64,000 bases of DNA from Nocardiopsis gilva YIM 90087 (GCF_002263495.1 NZ_CP022753.1:3658001-3722000), one strand, 5' to 3'. Numbered from the stretch's first letter, positions 35,653 through 44,010 are shown. The notes: generated by a model from the sequence alone, not told the origin. Program-made: numbers and translations.

Positions 35653-35673
35653 AACCATATTCCCTACATGGTT
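35653..35673. promoter_or_regulatory. Inverted repeat upstream of cysteine dioxygenase
   Basis: AACCAT and ATGGTT arms separated by 9 bp, 126-146 bp upstream of the cysteine dioxygenase start, in an AT-rich patch. It may be a regulator site or part of the promoter. Confidence 0.4.
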
Positions 35674-35908
35674 GGTGGGTTATCTCCGCCACACCCGAAC
35701 GCCCACCACCCCTGTTGTGAACTGCCGAAACGCGAATTTCCTACTTTCTTGGTTGACAAAGGGGGCTTCGCGCTCAACGCTGGACAGGCGACCCTGCGAT
35801 GCGCGGAACCAGGGCCGCCCGGAGCGGCGTCGCCACCACGCGGGAGGTGGCCGACCCGGGTCGGGACATCAACGCCCCGTCCCCACCCAGACCGCACCGG
35901 ATCACCTC

Positions 35909-35955
35909 GGTCGGAGGGCCGCTCCACGCGTGCGGAGCCGGGCGGCCCTCCGACC
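35909..35955. other. Strong stem-loop in gene-free region
   Basis: GGTCGGAGGGCCG (35909-35921) pairs perfectly with CGGCCCTCCGACC (35943-35955). The 21-nt loop contains a further 5-bp stem (GCTCC/GGAGC). It could be a terminator or part of a structured RNA. Confidence 0.55.
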
Positions 35956-36244
35956 GGGCCACCCAATCGCCGCCACAGTGCGTGAGATGAGTTTCACTTT
36001 CGACGTCACAGACGGCGTCGATAGCTGAATCCTTGGCCTGGCGATACCCGACCAAAGGGAATGGTCACCCAGGTGCGGAGTGGTCGTCGTGCGCGCCCGC
36101 ACCCGCGTTGCCCCACCCGCCGCCCCTCACTGCGCGTCTCCTCGCCACCGCCCGTCGCTTCGTTCGCCGGGAATTTGGTTTATATTTCAACCGTTTCCCG
36201 ATCACGAGAGACCGAACAGCCACACGCTGTGCGAGGAGACCCAC

Positions 36245-37195
36245 ATGGACGTCCGCCCGGCCGGACTGCACCACGTCACCGCCATCGCGAGCGACCCGCA
36301 GGCCAACGCCGACTTCTACCTGAACGCGTTGGGGATGCGGCTGGTCAAACAGACCGTCAACTTCGACGATCCGGGCACCTACCACCTCTACTACGGCGAC
36401 CGGGCCGGCAATCCGGGCACGATCATGACCTTCTTCCCGTGGCCGGGCGCTCCCAAGGGGCGGATCGGCGCGGGCCAGGCCACCACCACCTCCTTCTCCG
36501 TGCCCGAGGGTTCACTCGGCTGGTGGCAGCAGCACCTGGCCTCGCTCGGGATCGAGGCCACCCGTCCCGCCGAGCGGCTCGAGGAGGACGTGCTCACGCT
36601 GCGCGATCCCGACGGCCTCGCCATCGAGCTCGTCGCCAGCACCGACGCCCATGACACCGACCCGTGGGACGGCGGCCGTGTCCCCGTCGAGCACGCGATC
36701 CGCGGCATCCGCGCGGTCACGTTGACCGAGCACGACCTGGAGCGCACCGCGGGCATGCTCAGCGGACAGCTGGGCTTCCGCCTGGTGGCCGAGGACGGCG
36801 ACCGCTTCCGCTTCCACACCACGGAGGCGGGCGCCGGCGTGGGCACGGTCGTCGACGTCATCGCCGACCCGTCCGCCCAGCCGGGCCTGGTCGCCGCCGG
36901 GACCGTGCACCACATCGCCTACCGCGCCCCCGACCCGTCAGCCCAGCTTTCCTGGCGCACCAGACTGGTCGAGGGCGGTGTCGGCGTCACCGAGGTCCGC
37001 GACCGCACCTACTTCCAGTCCATCTACTTCCGCGAGCCCGGCGGTGTGCTGCTGGAGATCGCCACCGACGGCCCCGGCTTCGACTACGACGAGCCGCTGC
37101 TCGAACTCGGCCGCAAGCTCCGGCTCCCGCCGTGGCTCCAGCCGGACCAGGCCCAGATCGAGGCCGCGCTGCCGCCGCTGAAGATCGGAGCGTGA
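36245..37195 (+). CDS. Ring-cleaving dioxygenase, VOC family (MhqO-like)
   Basis: 316 residues with two glyoxalase/VOC modules. The first starts LHHVTAIASDPQANADFYLNALGMRLVKQTVNFDD; the second (about 150-280) contains VHHIAYRAPD and the metal-site FREPGGVLLEIATDGPGF. MhqO/MhqE proteins open hydroquinone or catechol rings in the defence against quinones. GAGGAGACCCAC precedes ATG 36245; upstream in-frame codons are not supported. It is followed 5 bp later by an MhqD-like hydrolase. Confidence 0.9.
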   Translation: MDVRPAGLHHVTAIASDPQANADFYLNALGMRLVKQTVNFDDPGTYHLYYGDRAGNPGTIMTFFPWPGAPKGRIGAGQATTTSFSVPEGSLGWWQQHLASLGIEATRPAERLEEDVLTLRDPDGLAIELVASTDAHDTDPWDGGRVPVEHAIRGIRAVTLTEHDLERTAGMLSGQLGFRLVAEDGDRFRFHTTEAGAGVGTVVDVIADPSAQPGLVAAGTVHHIAYRAPDPSAQLSWRTRLVEGGVGVTEVRDRTYFQSIYFREPGGVLLEIATDGPGFDYDEPLLELGRKLRLPPWLQPDQAQIEAALPPLKIGA

Positions 37196-37200
37196 GGCCG

Positions 37201-37971
37201 ATGGTCCGCCAGGACGGGACGCCCCAGATCGGCGCCAGCGAACGTCTGGACTCCGACTTCCCCTACGTCTTCCACCCCGCCACCGCGCCCGACGCGCCCG
37301 TGCTGCTCCTGCTGCACGGCACCGGCGCCGACGAGCACGACCTCATCGGGCTCGGCCGGGCGCTGTCGCCCGGCTCGGCCCTGCTGTCACCGCGGGGACG
37401 TGTGAACGACGCGAGGGTGAATGAGCGCGCGGAGTCGTCGATCGCGACCGGCCGCAGGCCCGAAGGGATCGGCGGCGGAGCAAGCGGTGAGCCCGAGCGC
37501 GCAGGGGGCAGCGAGTTCGGCGCCAACCGGTGGTTCCGACGGCTGCGCGAGGGCGTCTTCGACGTCGACGACGTCATTGCCCGCGCCCATGAACTCGCCG
37601 ACTTCGTGGCGGCGGCGGCCGACTTCCACGGCCTGGACACCCAGCGCCTGGTCGCCGCAGGGTTCTCCAACGGCGCCAACATCGCCGCCGCGATGCTGCT
37701 GCTGCGCCCGGGCCTGCTGCGCGGCGCCGCCCTGTTCGCGGCCGCCGCGCCGCTGCAGGAGCGCACACCCGAACCGGTGGACCTGGCGGGGACGTCGGTG
37801 TTCGTCAGCGCCGGACACGCCGACACCATCACCCCACTCGACCAGGCCCAGCTGCTGGCCGGCCAGCTCACCGAGCGCGGCGCCGCTGTCCGCTTCCACG
37901 AGCACCCCGGCAGCCACAGCCTGCCGACCTCCGCCCTCCACGGCGCGCGGGAGTGGCTGGACGGCCGCTGA
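37201..37971 (+). CDS. MhqD-like carboxylesterase/hydrolase with 35-residue insert
   Basis: 256 residues, alpha/beta hydrolase of the phospholipase/carboxylesterase group (about 200-220 residues normally). Nucleophile Ser in AAGFSNGANIA near 160, Asp in GHADTITP, His in PGSHSLP. Residues 70-104 are a repeat-encoded insertion between ALLSPRGRV and the family motif NRWFRRLREGVFD, accounting for the extra length. Operonic with the MhqO-like dioxygenase, as mhqO-mhqD pairs are elsewhere. Confidence 0.9.
   Translation: MVRQDGTPQIGASERLDSDFPYVFHPATAPDAPVLLLLHGTGADEHDLIGLGRALSPGSALLSPRGRVNDARVNERAESSIATGRRPEGIGGGASGEPERAGGSEFGANRWFRRLREGVFDVDDVIARAHELADFVAAAADFHGLDTQRLVAAGFSNGANIAAAMLLLRPGLLRGAALFAAAAPLQERTPEPVDLAGTSVFVSAGHADTITPLDQAQLLAGQLTERGAAVRFHEHPGSHSLPTSALHGAREWLDGR
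37408..37512 (+). repeat. 105-bp in-frame intragenic repeat, copy C (in MhqD-like hydrolase)
   Basis: Third copy of the 105-bp unit. It begins GACGCGAGGGTGAATGAGCG and closes GCCCGAGCGCGCAGGGGGCA-GC, encoding DARVNER ... GEPERAGGS in the same phase as copies A and B. The central hairpin is GGCC-GCA-GGCC. The insertion point is the loop before the family NRWF(R/F)R motif. Confidence 0.87.
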
Positions 37972-38049
37972 GCGACAGCCGCGACGTGGGAGCACCCGGC
38001 GACTGATCGGCCGTCACGGACCGACCTCGGTGCGTAGCTACCTATTCCC

Positions 38050-38082
38050 GCCCGGAGGAGAACACTTCTGTCTCCTCCGGGC
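38050..38082. terminator. Terminator hairpin after mhqO-mhqD
   Basis: GCCCGGAGGAGA and TCTCCTCCGGGC form a perfect 12-bp stem with a 9-nt loop, 80 bp after the hydrolase stop. Confidence 0.75.
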
Positions 38083-38184
38083 TACGTGCACGATCGATGC
38101 ATATGCAGCAGTGTCATCCTATGTCCGGCGTCCCTTGGGGCGACGGATGATCGGGCGCCATACGAGAAGAAACGGACACGGACG

Positions 38185-38874
38185 ATGCTGCAGGTCATCG
38201 GCGCAGGCATGCCGCGTACCGGGACCGCCTCGATGAAGGCGGCCCTGGAGCAGCTGGGGTTCGGCCCCTGTCACCACATGTACGAGGTCATTCAGCACCC
38301 GGAGCAGGCCCGCCGGTGGAGCGGGGTGCTGACCGACGATCCCGTCGACTGGGAGTACTTGTTCGAGGGATACCGATCCGCCGTCGACTGGCCCGGCTCC
38401 TATTTCTGGCGGGAGCTCGTGACCGCCTACCCCGACGCCAAGGTCATCCTCACCCGGCGTGACCCCCAGCGCTGGTACGCGAGCTGCAAGAACACGATCT
38501 TCGAGTTCTGTGCGGCCACAGCCCGCGGCGACGCCCCACCGCTCAGCCCCGAGCACGGTGAATTCCAGATGAAGGTGCTGGACCGGCTGTTCCGGACCAG
38601 CTTCGGCGCCGGTATGGCGGACTTCCCCGCGGAGGAACCTTCCATCGCGGGGTTCGAGCGGAACAATGCGGCGGCCATCGCGACCGTCCCCGCCGACCGC
38701 CTCCTGATCTACGAGCCCGGCGACGGCTGGGAGCCGCTGTGCGAGTTCCTCGGGGTCCCCGTCCCAGCCGATACGCCCTATCCGCACCTGAACGAGGGCG
38801 CGGAGATGCGGCGCATGCTCCAGGAGGCGAGGAGCAAGGGCACGATCCCCAGCCCCTTCGGTTCCGCTTCCTGA
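38185..38874 (+). CDS. Sulfotransferase family protein
   Basis: 229 residues. The PAPS 5'-phosphosulfate loop is GAGMPRTGTASMKAAL at residues 6-21, the bacterial and protozoan variant of this family. VILTRRDPQRWYASC follows with the 3'-phosphate-type Arg/Ser region. It would move sulfate from PAPS to an unknown acceptor, possibly a membrane or secreted metabolite. ATG 38185 matches the family N-terminus; its ribosome site is weak, and a longer in-frame start at 38086 would add an atypical Cys-rich leader. Confidence 0.85.
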   Translation: MLQVIGAGMPRTGTASMKAALEQLGFGPCHHMYEVIQHPEQARRWSGVLTDDPVDWEYLFEGYRSAVDWPGSYFWRELVTAYPDAKVILTRRDPQRWYASCKNTIFEFCAATARGDAPPLSPEHGEFQMKVLDRLFRTSFGAGMADFPAEEPSIAGFERNNAAAIATVPADRLLIYEPGDGWEPLCEFLGVPVPADTPYPHLNEGAEMRRMLQEARSKGTIPSPFGSAS

Positions 38875-38914
38875 GGAAAAGACGACGGCACGTCAACTCG
38901 GCTAGCCTGCCGGT

Positions 38915-39385
38915 ATGCCGCAAAACTTCCTGCCCCCCGAGCAGTGGTTCGCCACCCTGCCGACCGCCTACCTGTCCTCCTTCGGGCTCATCACCGACGA
39001 ATCGGGCAACGTCCTGATCGTGGACCCCAACTACCGGGACCACTGGACGCTGCCGGGCGGGGTCGTGGAGGAAGGGGAGGCGCCGCACGTCGCGTGCGAG
39101 CGCGAGGTGGCCGAGGAGGTCGGGCTGCGGCTGACGCCCGGTCCCCTGCTGGCGCTGCACTGGAGCGCACCCCAGGGAGTCCGTCCCAAGCCGTTCGTGG
39201 CGTTCATCTTCGACTGCGGGACCGTCGCGTCCGACGCGGAGATCACCCTGCAGGAGGAGGAGCTCGACGCCTACGCCTTCGTCGAGCCGGAGGAGGCCGC
39301 GCGGATGCTGCCCGCGCCGATCTCGCCCCGTCTCGAGGCCGCGCTGCGCGCCCGCAAGGCGGGGAACACCGTCTACGTGACGTAG
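38915..39385 (+). CDS. Nudix hydrolase
   Basis: 156 residues. Nudix box at about 49-71: GGVVEEGE then REVAEEVGL, matching the Gx5Ex7REUxEExGU pattern. Hydrolyses a nucleoside-diphosphate-linked compound, substrate unknown. Starts at ATG 38915, 40 bp after the sulfotransferase gene on the same strand, without a strong ribosome site. Confidence 0.88.
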   Translation: MPQNFLPPEQWFATLPTAYLSSFGLITDESGNVLIVDPNYRDHWTLPGGVVEEGEAPHVACEREVAEEVGLRLTPGPLLALHWSAPQGVRPKPFVAFIFDCGTVASDAEITLQEEELDAYAFVEPEEAARMLPAPISPRLEAALRARKAGNTVYVT

Positions 39386-39412
39386 CAGGGACCGCCCCGT
39401 CCCCGGTACCGG

Positions 39413-39448
39413 CCCCGCACCGGCGGTCCCGCGTCCTCCGGTGCGGGG
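39413..39448. terminator. Bidirectional terminator hairpin
   Basis: CCCCGCACCGG (39413-39423) pairs with CCGGTGCGGGG (39438-39448) between the convergent Nudix and metallo-hydrolase genes. Confidence 0.75.
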
Positions 39449-39458
39449 GGCGGCGCCG

Positions 39459-40391
39459 CTAGTCGAACGTGTAGGGCGTCAGGTACTCGGGGGTGATGAC
39501 CTCGGTGCCGGGGCTGACCTGCTGCACCTCGTCGACGAACTTCTCCAGGCGGTCCGGCAGCCCGGCCGTGACCGGGTTCTCCAGCGGCGACTCGAAGTCG
39601 TCCCAGTGGACCGGTACGACGGTCGCGGGGTGGTCCAGCGCCTCCATCAGCCGGTGGGTGTAGGCGTGGGTGGCGTCGGTTGACGGCACGGCGACCATGG
39701 CCACGTCCGGCTCCAGGCCCTCCAGGTCGCGCTCGACGAAGTCACTCGCTCCCATGAAGAACACCGACGGGCCGTCGTCCACCTCGACCTGGAAGGTGAG
39801 CGTGTCGCCCTCCGGCAGGTCCGCGATGGTCTCGGGGCGTTCGGGCGGCTCATCGCGATACCCGGGGAACGCCATCGAGTAGTTGGCGTTGCGGCTGTGC
39901 AGACTGGGGACGACCTCCACCGCATAGTCGCCGAAGTCCAGCACCTCGCCGCCCTTGACCGGGGCGAGCTGGGCGGTGTCGACGCCGAAGGCACGGGCAA
40001 GGTTGTAGGTCGTCCAGGTTCCGACGACCCGTGCCCCCGTCGCCTCGGCGATGTGCGGAACATCGGTGAAGTGGTCCCAGTGCGAGTGGGTGACCAGCAC
40101 GGTCTCCGCGCCGGCGGTGTGCTCGTCGACCGCATCCGTGTCGACCGTCAGCTCGGTCGTCGGGTCGAACTCACCCTCGGCCAGCCCCGTGTCGAAGCGG
40201 CTCACGTACGGGTCGACGAGCAAGGTCGAATCCCCGATGTCGACCCGCCAGCCGGAGGTCCCCAGCCAGGAAAAGGTCGCCTCCGGCGCGTCGTCCGCCG
40301 ACGCCGCCGTGCAGGCTGTCGTGGAGGCGAGTGCCAGCGCTGCCGCCCCGGCCAGGGCCCGCAGCAGATTCTTCTGATCCGATCCGGACAT
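39459..40391 (-). CDS. Exported metallo-beta-lactamase-fold hydrolase (UlaG/YtnP-like)
   Basis: 310 residues. A hydrophobic leader with TTAC near residue 27 suggests a lipoprotein or ordinary signal peptide. Metal site THSHWDH near 107, further His in PSLHSRN, and Asp/His ligands in MGASDF and VPVHWDDF. Substrate unknown; lactonase-like. ATG 40391 has AGGGAGACC upstream. A 17-bp site 115-131 bp upstream matches the one in front of the LysR-linked gene below, hinting at shared control. Confidence 0.87.
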   Translation of the reverse strand: MSGSDQKNLLRALAGAAALALASTTACTAASADDAPEATFSWLGTSGWRVDIGDSTLLVDPYVSRFDTGLAEGEFDPTTELTVDTDAVDEHTAGAETVLVTHSHWDHFTDVPHIAEATGARVVGTWTTYNLARAFGVDTAQLAPVKGGEVLDFGDYAVEVVPSLHSRNANYSMAFPGYRDEPPERPETIADLPEGDTLTFQVEVDDGPSVFFMGASDFVERDLEGLEPDVAMVAVPSTDATHAYTHRLMEALDHPATVVPVHWDDFESPLENPVTAGLPDRLEKFVDEVQQVSPGTEVITPEYLTPYTFD

Positions 40392-40505
40392 GTCGATGGT
40401 CTCCCTGTGGTGTCGGTGGCCGGTCATCGGTGTCGGTCACCGTGTTCACCGGGGATCCGACCACCCCGCCACGGGGCGCGTCCAAGACGGTTGCACGCAC
40501 CCCCT

Positions 40506-40522
40506 CATATGCGAACGCGTAT
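40506..40522. promoter_or_regulatory. Candidate LysR site upstream of metallo-hydrolase
   Basis: CATATGCGAACGCGTAT differs at only two of 17 positions from CATATGCGATCGCCTAT at 41501-41517. It lies in the intergenic gap upstream of the metallo-hydrolase gene. Confidence 0.6.
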
Positions 40523-40568
40523 CGGACCACGGCGAGGGCATCGGCCCGACTACCGCAAGTGGCGTGGA

Positions 40569-41456
40569 TCACATACCGATGGACCGCAGCGCGTCCACCG
40601 CCGCCCGCGCGGCCCGCCCCATCGCCAGATCGATGTCGATGCGACGCGTGGCCAGGTCCCGGGTGCGCGCGAAGACCGCCATCGCGTACCGCCCGCCGTC
40701 GGGGTACTCGGCGACCCCGGCCTCCATGTGCAGTCCGGGCAGCGTCCCGGTCTTGGCGGCCACCCGCACCTCGGGCGGAAAGCCCGAGGCCAGCCGGGTC
40801 CAGAAGATCTGCCGGTGCATGTACTCGCGCACCGCCGCGCACGCCCGCGCGGGACCGGCCTCATCGCGCCAGATCATCGCCATCAGGTCGGTGACCTCGC
40901 GAGCGGTGCTGGAGGTGCTGTGGGCCGGGTCCAGCACGCGCATCGCCCGCACCCGTTCCTCCGAGAGCGTCGGGAAGATCCGCGCGAACTCGGCGTCGTC
41001 GCGTGCCCCGGCGTCGGCGAGCATCGTCTCCAGCAACTGGCGCGGACCGCCGATGACCCGGGTGCGCCGCATGCCCAGCTCCTGGGCCAGGATCTGGACG
41101 ATGTCCAGGCCGACCCGGCGCATCAGCAGGTCCGCGGCGGTGTTGTCGCTCACCGACATCGCCGAGTAGGCGAGGTCGCGCAGCGACATCTCCACGTCGT
41201 CGGAGCATCCGGCAGTCCCCCAGCCGCCCAGCCGGTCCGCGGCACCGATGAGGACGCGCTCTGTGGGGTCGAGCTGCCCCGCCTCGACCTGCCGCGCGAA
41301 CTCCAGCACCAGCAGCACCTTGAAGATCGACGCGATGACGACCTGTTCGTCGGCGCGGACCGCCACCTCCCGCCCATCGGCGATATCGACGACGCGCACC
41401 TGCGCGTCCACCCCTGCCTCGGCGAGGATGTCCTCCACCCGTTCCCCGATACTCAC
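40569..41456 (-). CDS. Class A beta-lactamase-related serine hydrolase, apparently cytoplasmic
   Basis: 295 residues with penicillin-recognising motifs: SIFK (nucleophile Ser and Lys) near residue 43, SDN near 102 and KTG near 238. There is no signal peptide or Tat motif: the protein starts MSIGERVEDILAEAG. It may be an esterase or amidase, or an intracellular lactamase. Starts with GTG 41456 and a weak ribosome site. Divergent from a LysR regulator, the ampR-bla arrangement. Confidence 0.88.
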   Translation of the reverse strand: MSIGERVEDILAEAGVDAQVRVVDIADGREVAVRADEQVVIASIFKVLLVLEFARQVEAGQLDPTERVLIGAADRLGGWGTAGCSDDVEMSLRDLAYSAMSVSDNTAADLLMRRVGLDIVQILAQELGMRRTRVIGGPRQLLETMLADAGARDDAEFARIFPTLSEERVRAMRVLDPAHSTSSTAREVTDLMAMIWRDEAGPARACAAVREYMHRQIFWTRLASGFPPEVRVAAKTGTLPGLHMEAGVAEYPDGGRYAMAVFARTRDLATRRIDIDLAMGRAARAAVDALRSIGM

Positions 41457-41500
41457 CCGCGCAACGCTAGCGGGGCACCACGCGTGGCCGACGCCGCTCC

Positions 41501-41518
41501 CATATGCGATCGCCTATG
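41501..41518. promoter_or_regulatory. Palindromic LysR-type operator
   Basis: CATATGCGATCGCCTATG is an 18-bp near-perfect palindrome in the 77-bp gap between the divergent hydrolase and LysR genes, 45-62 bp upstream of the hydrolase start. Confidence 0.7.
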
Positions 41519-41533
41519 GTCTGCGGAGTGGAC

Positions 41534-42496
41534 ATGTCCCGCCATCTGCGCCACTTCCTGGCGGTCGCCGAGGAGATGCACTTCGGCCGCGCCGCCGAGC
41601 TGCTGGGCATCGCCCAGCCTCCGCTCAGCCAGTCGATCCAGCGGCTGGAGCGCGAACTCGGGGTCGAGCTGTTCGACCGCTCTCGGCGGCGGATCGAGCT
41701 GACGACCGCCGGCCGTCTCCTCGTCGACGAGGCCACCGCGCTGCTCGCCCGTGAGGAGCGGCTGCGCACGGTCATGCGCAAGGCCCGCGACGGCGAGCTG
41801 GGGACACTGCGTGCGGGGGTCCCGCCCGACACCCCCGCCGTGGTGCTGCAATCCCTGCTGCACCGGCTCGCGGAGGAGGCGCCCGGGCTCGACGTGGACC
41901 TGCAGGAGCTCGCCAGTGCCGAACAGGTACGGCTGCTCGCCGCCGCCCAGCTGGACGTCGGGCTGCTGCACCACCCGGTCGACGCCGCCGACCTCCGTTT
42001 CGGCCCTGTGGTGGAGGTCGCGCTGGGCGTGGTGCTGCCCCGTACCTCACCCCTGGCGCGGCTGCGCGAGATCGCCCCGGCCGACCTGGCCGGGCACGAC
42101 CTGATCGCGTTCCCACGCGCGACCGCTCCCGGCTGGTATGACCGCATCCTGCGCACCGCCCGCGAGCACGGTTTCACCCCCGCCCGCGTGCGCCACGCGG
42201 GAAACCCCGAGTTTCTGCTGGGGCTGGTGCTGGCCGGCCACGGCGTGGCCTTCGAGCAGGAAGCGATCGCACGCCGCGAGCCGCGCGTGGCCTGGCGCCC
42301 GCTCACCGGGACGCCGCTGCGGCGCCGCGTCTCAGCGGCCTGGCCGCGTCAGGGCGCCCATCCGGCCGCACCCCGCTTCGCCGCCATCGCCGCGTCGATC
42401 CTGGACGAGCAGGAACCCGCCGCCTCACCGTCCTCGGCGGGTCCCGTGGGCGCCCGCCCTTGGACGGTGGTGTACACACCGCCCGAACACCGCTGA
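41534..42496 (+). CDS. LysR-family transcriptional regulator
   Basis: 320 residues. N-terminal winged helix-turn-helix HFLAVAEEMHFGRAAELLGIAQPPLSQSIQRLERELG-type, then a periplasmic-binding-like effector domain from about 90. ATG 41534 is chosen because GGAG lies 8 nt upstream and the in-frame ATG at 41504 falls inside the palindromic operator. Probably controls the divergent serine hydrolase, itself and perhaps the metallo-hydrolase gene. Confidence 0.93.
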   Translation: MSRHLRHFLAVAEEMHFGRAAELLGIAQPPLSQSIQRLERELGVELFDRSRRRIELTTAGRLLVDEATALLAREERLRTVMRKARDGELGTLRAGVPPDTPAVVLQSLLHRLAEEAPGLDVDLQELASAEQVRLLAAAQLDVGLLHHPVDAADLRFGPVVEVALGVVLPRTSPLARLREIAPADLAGHDLIAFPRATAPGWYDRILRTAREHGFTPARVRHAGNPEFLLGLVLAGHGVAFEQEAIARREPRVAWRPLTGTPLRRRVSAAWPRQGAHPAAPRFAAIAASILDEQEPAASPSSAGPVGARPWTVVYTPPEHR

Positions 42497-42532
42497 GCCG
42501 CCTCGGCCCCACCCGGTCCGGACACGAAAAGG

Positions 42533-42567
42533 CCCGTCGGGACCGTCCGTCCTCCGGTCCCGACGGG
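42533..42567. terminator. Bidirectional terminator hairpin
   Basis: CCCGTCGGGACC pairs with GGTCCCGACGGG (12 bp), preceded by AAAA and followed by TTGCTGTGCTTT, between convergent genes. Confidence 0.85.
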
Positions 42568-42605
42568 TTGCTGTGCTTTCCCCGGGGCACACAGACCTGG
42601 GCTAT

Positions 42606-43763
42606 TCAGGCCGCGTACTCTCCGGCGGAAACGCGAACAGTCTCCCCCCGACCACAGACAGAACAGGCGCCGCGGCGGCGGTAGTAATAGGCCAGCGTCG
42701 CCACGCCGAGCGCCACGCCCCACAGCGGGAACAGCGCCGTGGGCAGCACCGCGAGCAGTCCCATGCCCTCGTCGGATCCGCTCACCGCCTCGCCGACCAT
42801 CTCCGCGTAGCCCGACCACATCGCCACACCGCCGACGGCCAGCAGCACCGCCACGATCGACGCGGGAACCACGGCGAGCGCGACCGGCACGCGTCGCCCG
42901 GCCAGCCTGACCATCCAGCGCGGGAACACCTCGCCCCAGCGCTGGATCAGGCCGAGGGTGAGAACGGCGCCGACGAGCCCGAAGGACGCCAGGAACACCC
43001 CGGTGGTCCACATACCGAGCTCCTGTCCTTCGCGCAGGAACTCCTCGCTGATCCCCAACGGCAGGCCCAGCGCCCAGGCGAAGCGGGTCAAGGCGTATAC
43101 GACGGGCGGGACGATGGCCAGGTAGACGGCGACACGGCCCCAGCGCGCGGCGCTCGCCGGGCTCCGCCAGCCCTCGGCGCCCTCCAGTCGGCCGCAGCGC
43201 GGGCAGGCGCCACTGCTACGACGGGCATAGGCGAGGGTGGCCAGCGCCCAGAGGAACCCGCCGACCAGGCAGAACAGCTGGTGCAGCACGCCCGCCTCCG
43301 CGGCGGTGCGCGCGTAGGCCGCGGCGACCTCGGGTTTGGTGACCAGGCTGACCAGCGCGTAGGGCGTGTAGCCGACCAGGGCCAGCAGGTCGACAGTGGT
43401 CATCAGCAGCAGGAGCTGGACCGAGACCAGCGCACCGAGAGTGATGAGCACCGGCCGGGCGGTCCGGACCCCACGGAGCATGACCGCACCCAGCACCGCC
43501 GCCGGGGCGCCGACCACGACGACCGCACCCCAGGCGACGTCCGGACCGAACCGCCCCACAAGCGGTCCGGTGACATCCGACGCCGCATCGGACGCGTAGG
43601 GGAAGCCGTGACCGGTCACCGCCCAATACGCCGCCAGCCCCGTATAGATCACCGACCACGCCACGGCGGCGTAGCCGGCATACCGCGCACGCCTGGTCGC
43701 CCGCGCCACCCCGTCGGGCGACGTCGGCGCCGTGCCGCGCGCCTGGTTCGATCCCTGTCCCAT
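42606..43763 (-). CDS. Polytopic membrane protein with two CxxC motifs, internally duplicated
   Basis: 385 residues with about eight membrane helices and no recognised family. Two halves end alike: LATLAYARRSSGACPRCGR near 185 and VATLAYYYRRRGACSVCGR near 365. Both place a helix, a basic cluster and a CxxCG knuckle in the same order, so the gene seems to have arisen by duplication. The Cys pairs could bind zinc or act as a thiol switch. GGGAGGAAAGTC precedes ATG 43763. Confidence 0.8.
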   Translation of the reverse strand: MGQGSNQARGTAPTSPDGVARATRRARYAGYAAVAWSVIYTGLAAYWAVTGHGFPYASDAASDVTGPLVGRFGPDVAWGAVVVVGAPAAVLGAVMLRGVRTARPVLITLGALVSVQLLLLMTTVDLLALVGYTPYALVSLVTKPEVAAAYARTAAEAGVLHQLFCLVGGFLWALATLAYARRSSGACPRCGRLEGAEGWRSPASAARWGRVAVYLAIVPPVVYALTRFAWALGLPLGISEEFLREGQELGMWTTGVFLASFGLVGAVLTLGLIQRWGEVFPRWMVRLAGRRVPVALAVVPASIVAVLLAVGGVAMWSGYAEMVGEAVSGSDEGMGLLAVLPTALFPLWGVALGVATLAYYYRRRGACSVCGRGETVRVSAGEYAA

Positions 43764-44010
43764 GACTTTCCTCCCGGTTCCCCCGCAGGCCCGCGACTCG
43801 ATCCCGCGGGCACCCCTGTCAACGAGGCCGCATCGAGCATCTCAGCGCGAGTCGCGGCCGGGCCTCCCCTGCGGTGGTGGTCCCGCGGATGGGGCTCCCC
43901 CGTGAGAGGGACATGGACGTGGGAGATGAGAAGAGAGCGGGCAGCGGCGGCAGTCGTCCTGTCTGACGTCGGACCGCCCCGTGGCACCCGACCGCACCAG
44001 CGGGCGCGGG

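Larger units (their letters stand above)
35528..36244. other. Gene-free 0.7-kb region
   Basis: No frame shows a convincing gene: small ORFs on both strands lack ribosome sites and overlap each other. It contains an inverted repeat, AACCAT/ATGGTT (35653-35673); the 8-mer TCCTACTT (35739-35746) shared with the palindrome at 32760-32782; and a strong hairpin at 35909-35955. The right part holds the promoter of the mhqO-like gene. Confidence 0.6.

Noticed and set aside
35664-36055. Several 60-100 codon frames on both strands in the 35.5-36.2 kb gap
   Set aside because: They overlap one another, lack ribosome sites, and have shadow-like composition.
43740-43765. GGTTCGATCCCTG, a T-arm-like sequence suggesting a tRNA
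   Set aside because: No acceptor or anticodon stems flank it, and it encodes the start of the membrane protein on the other strand.
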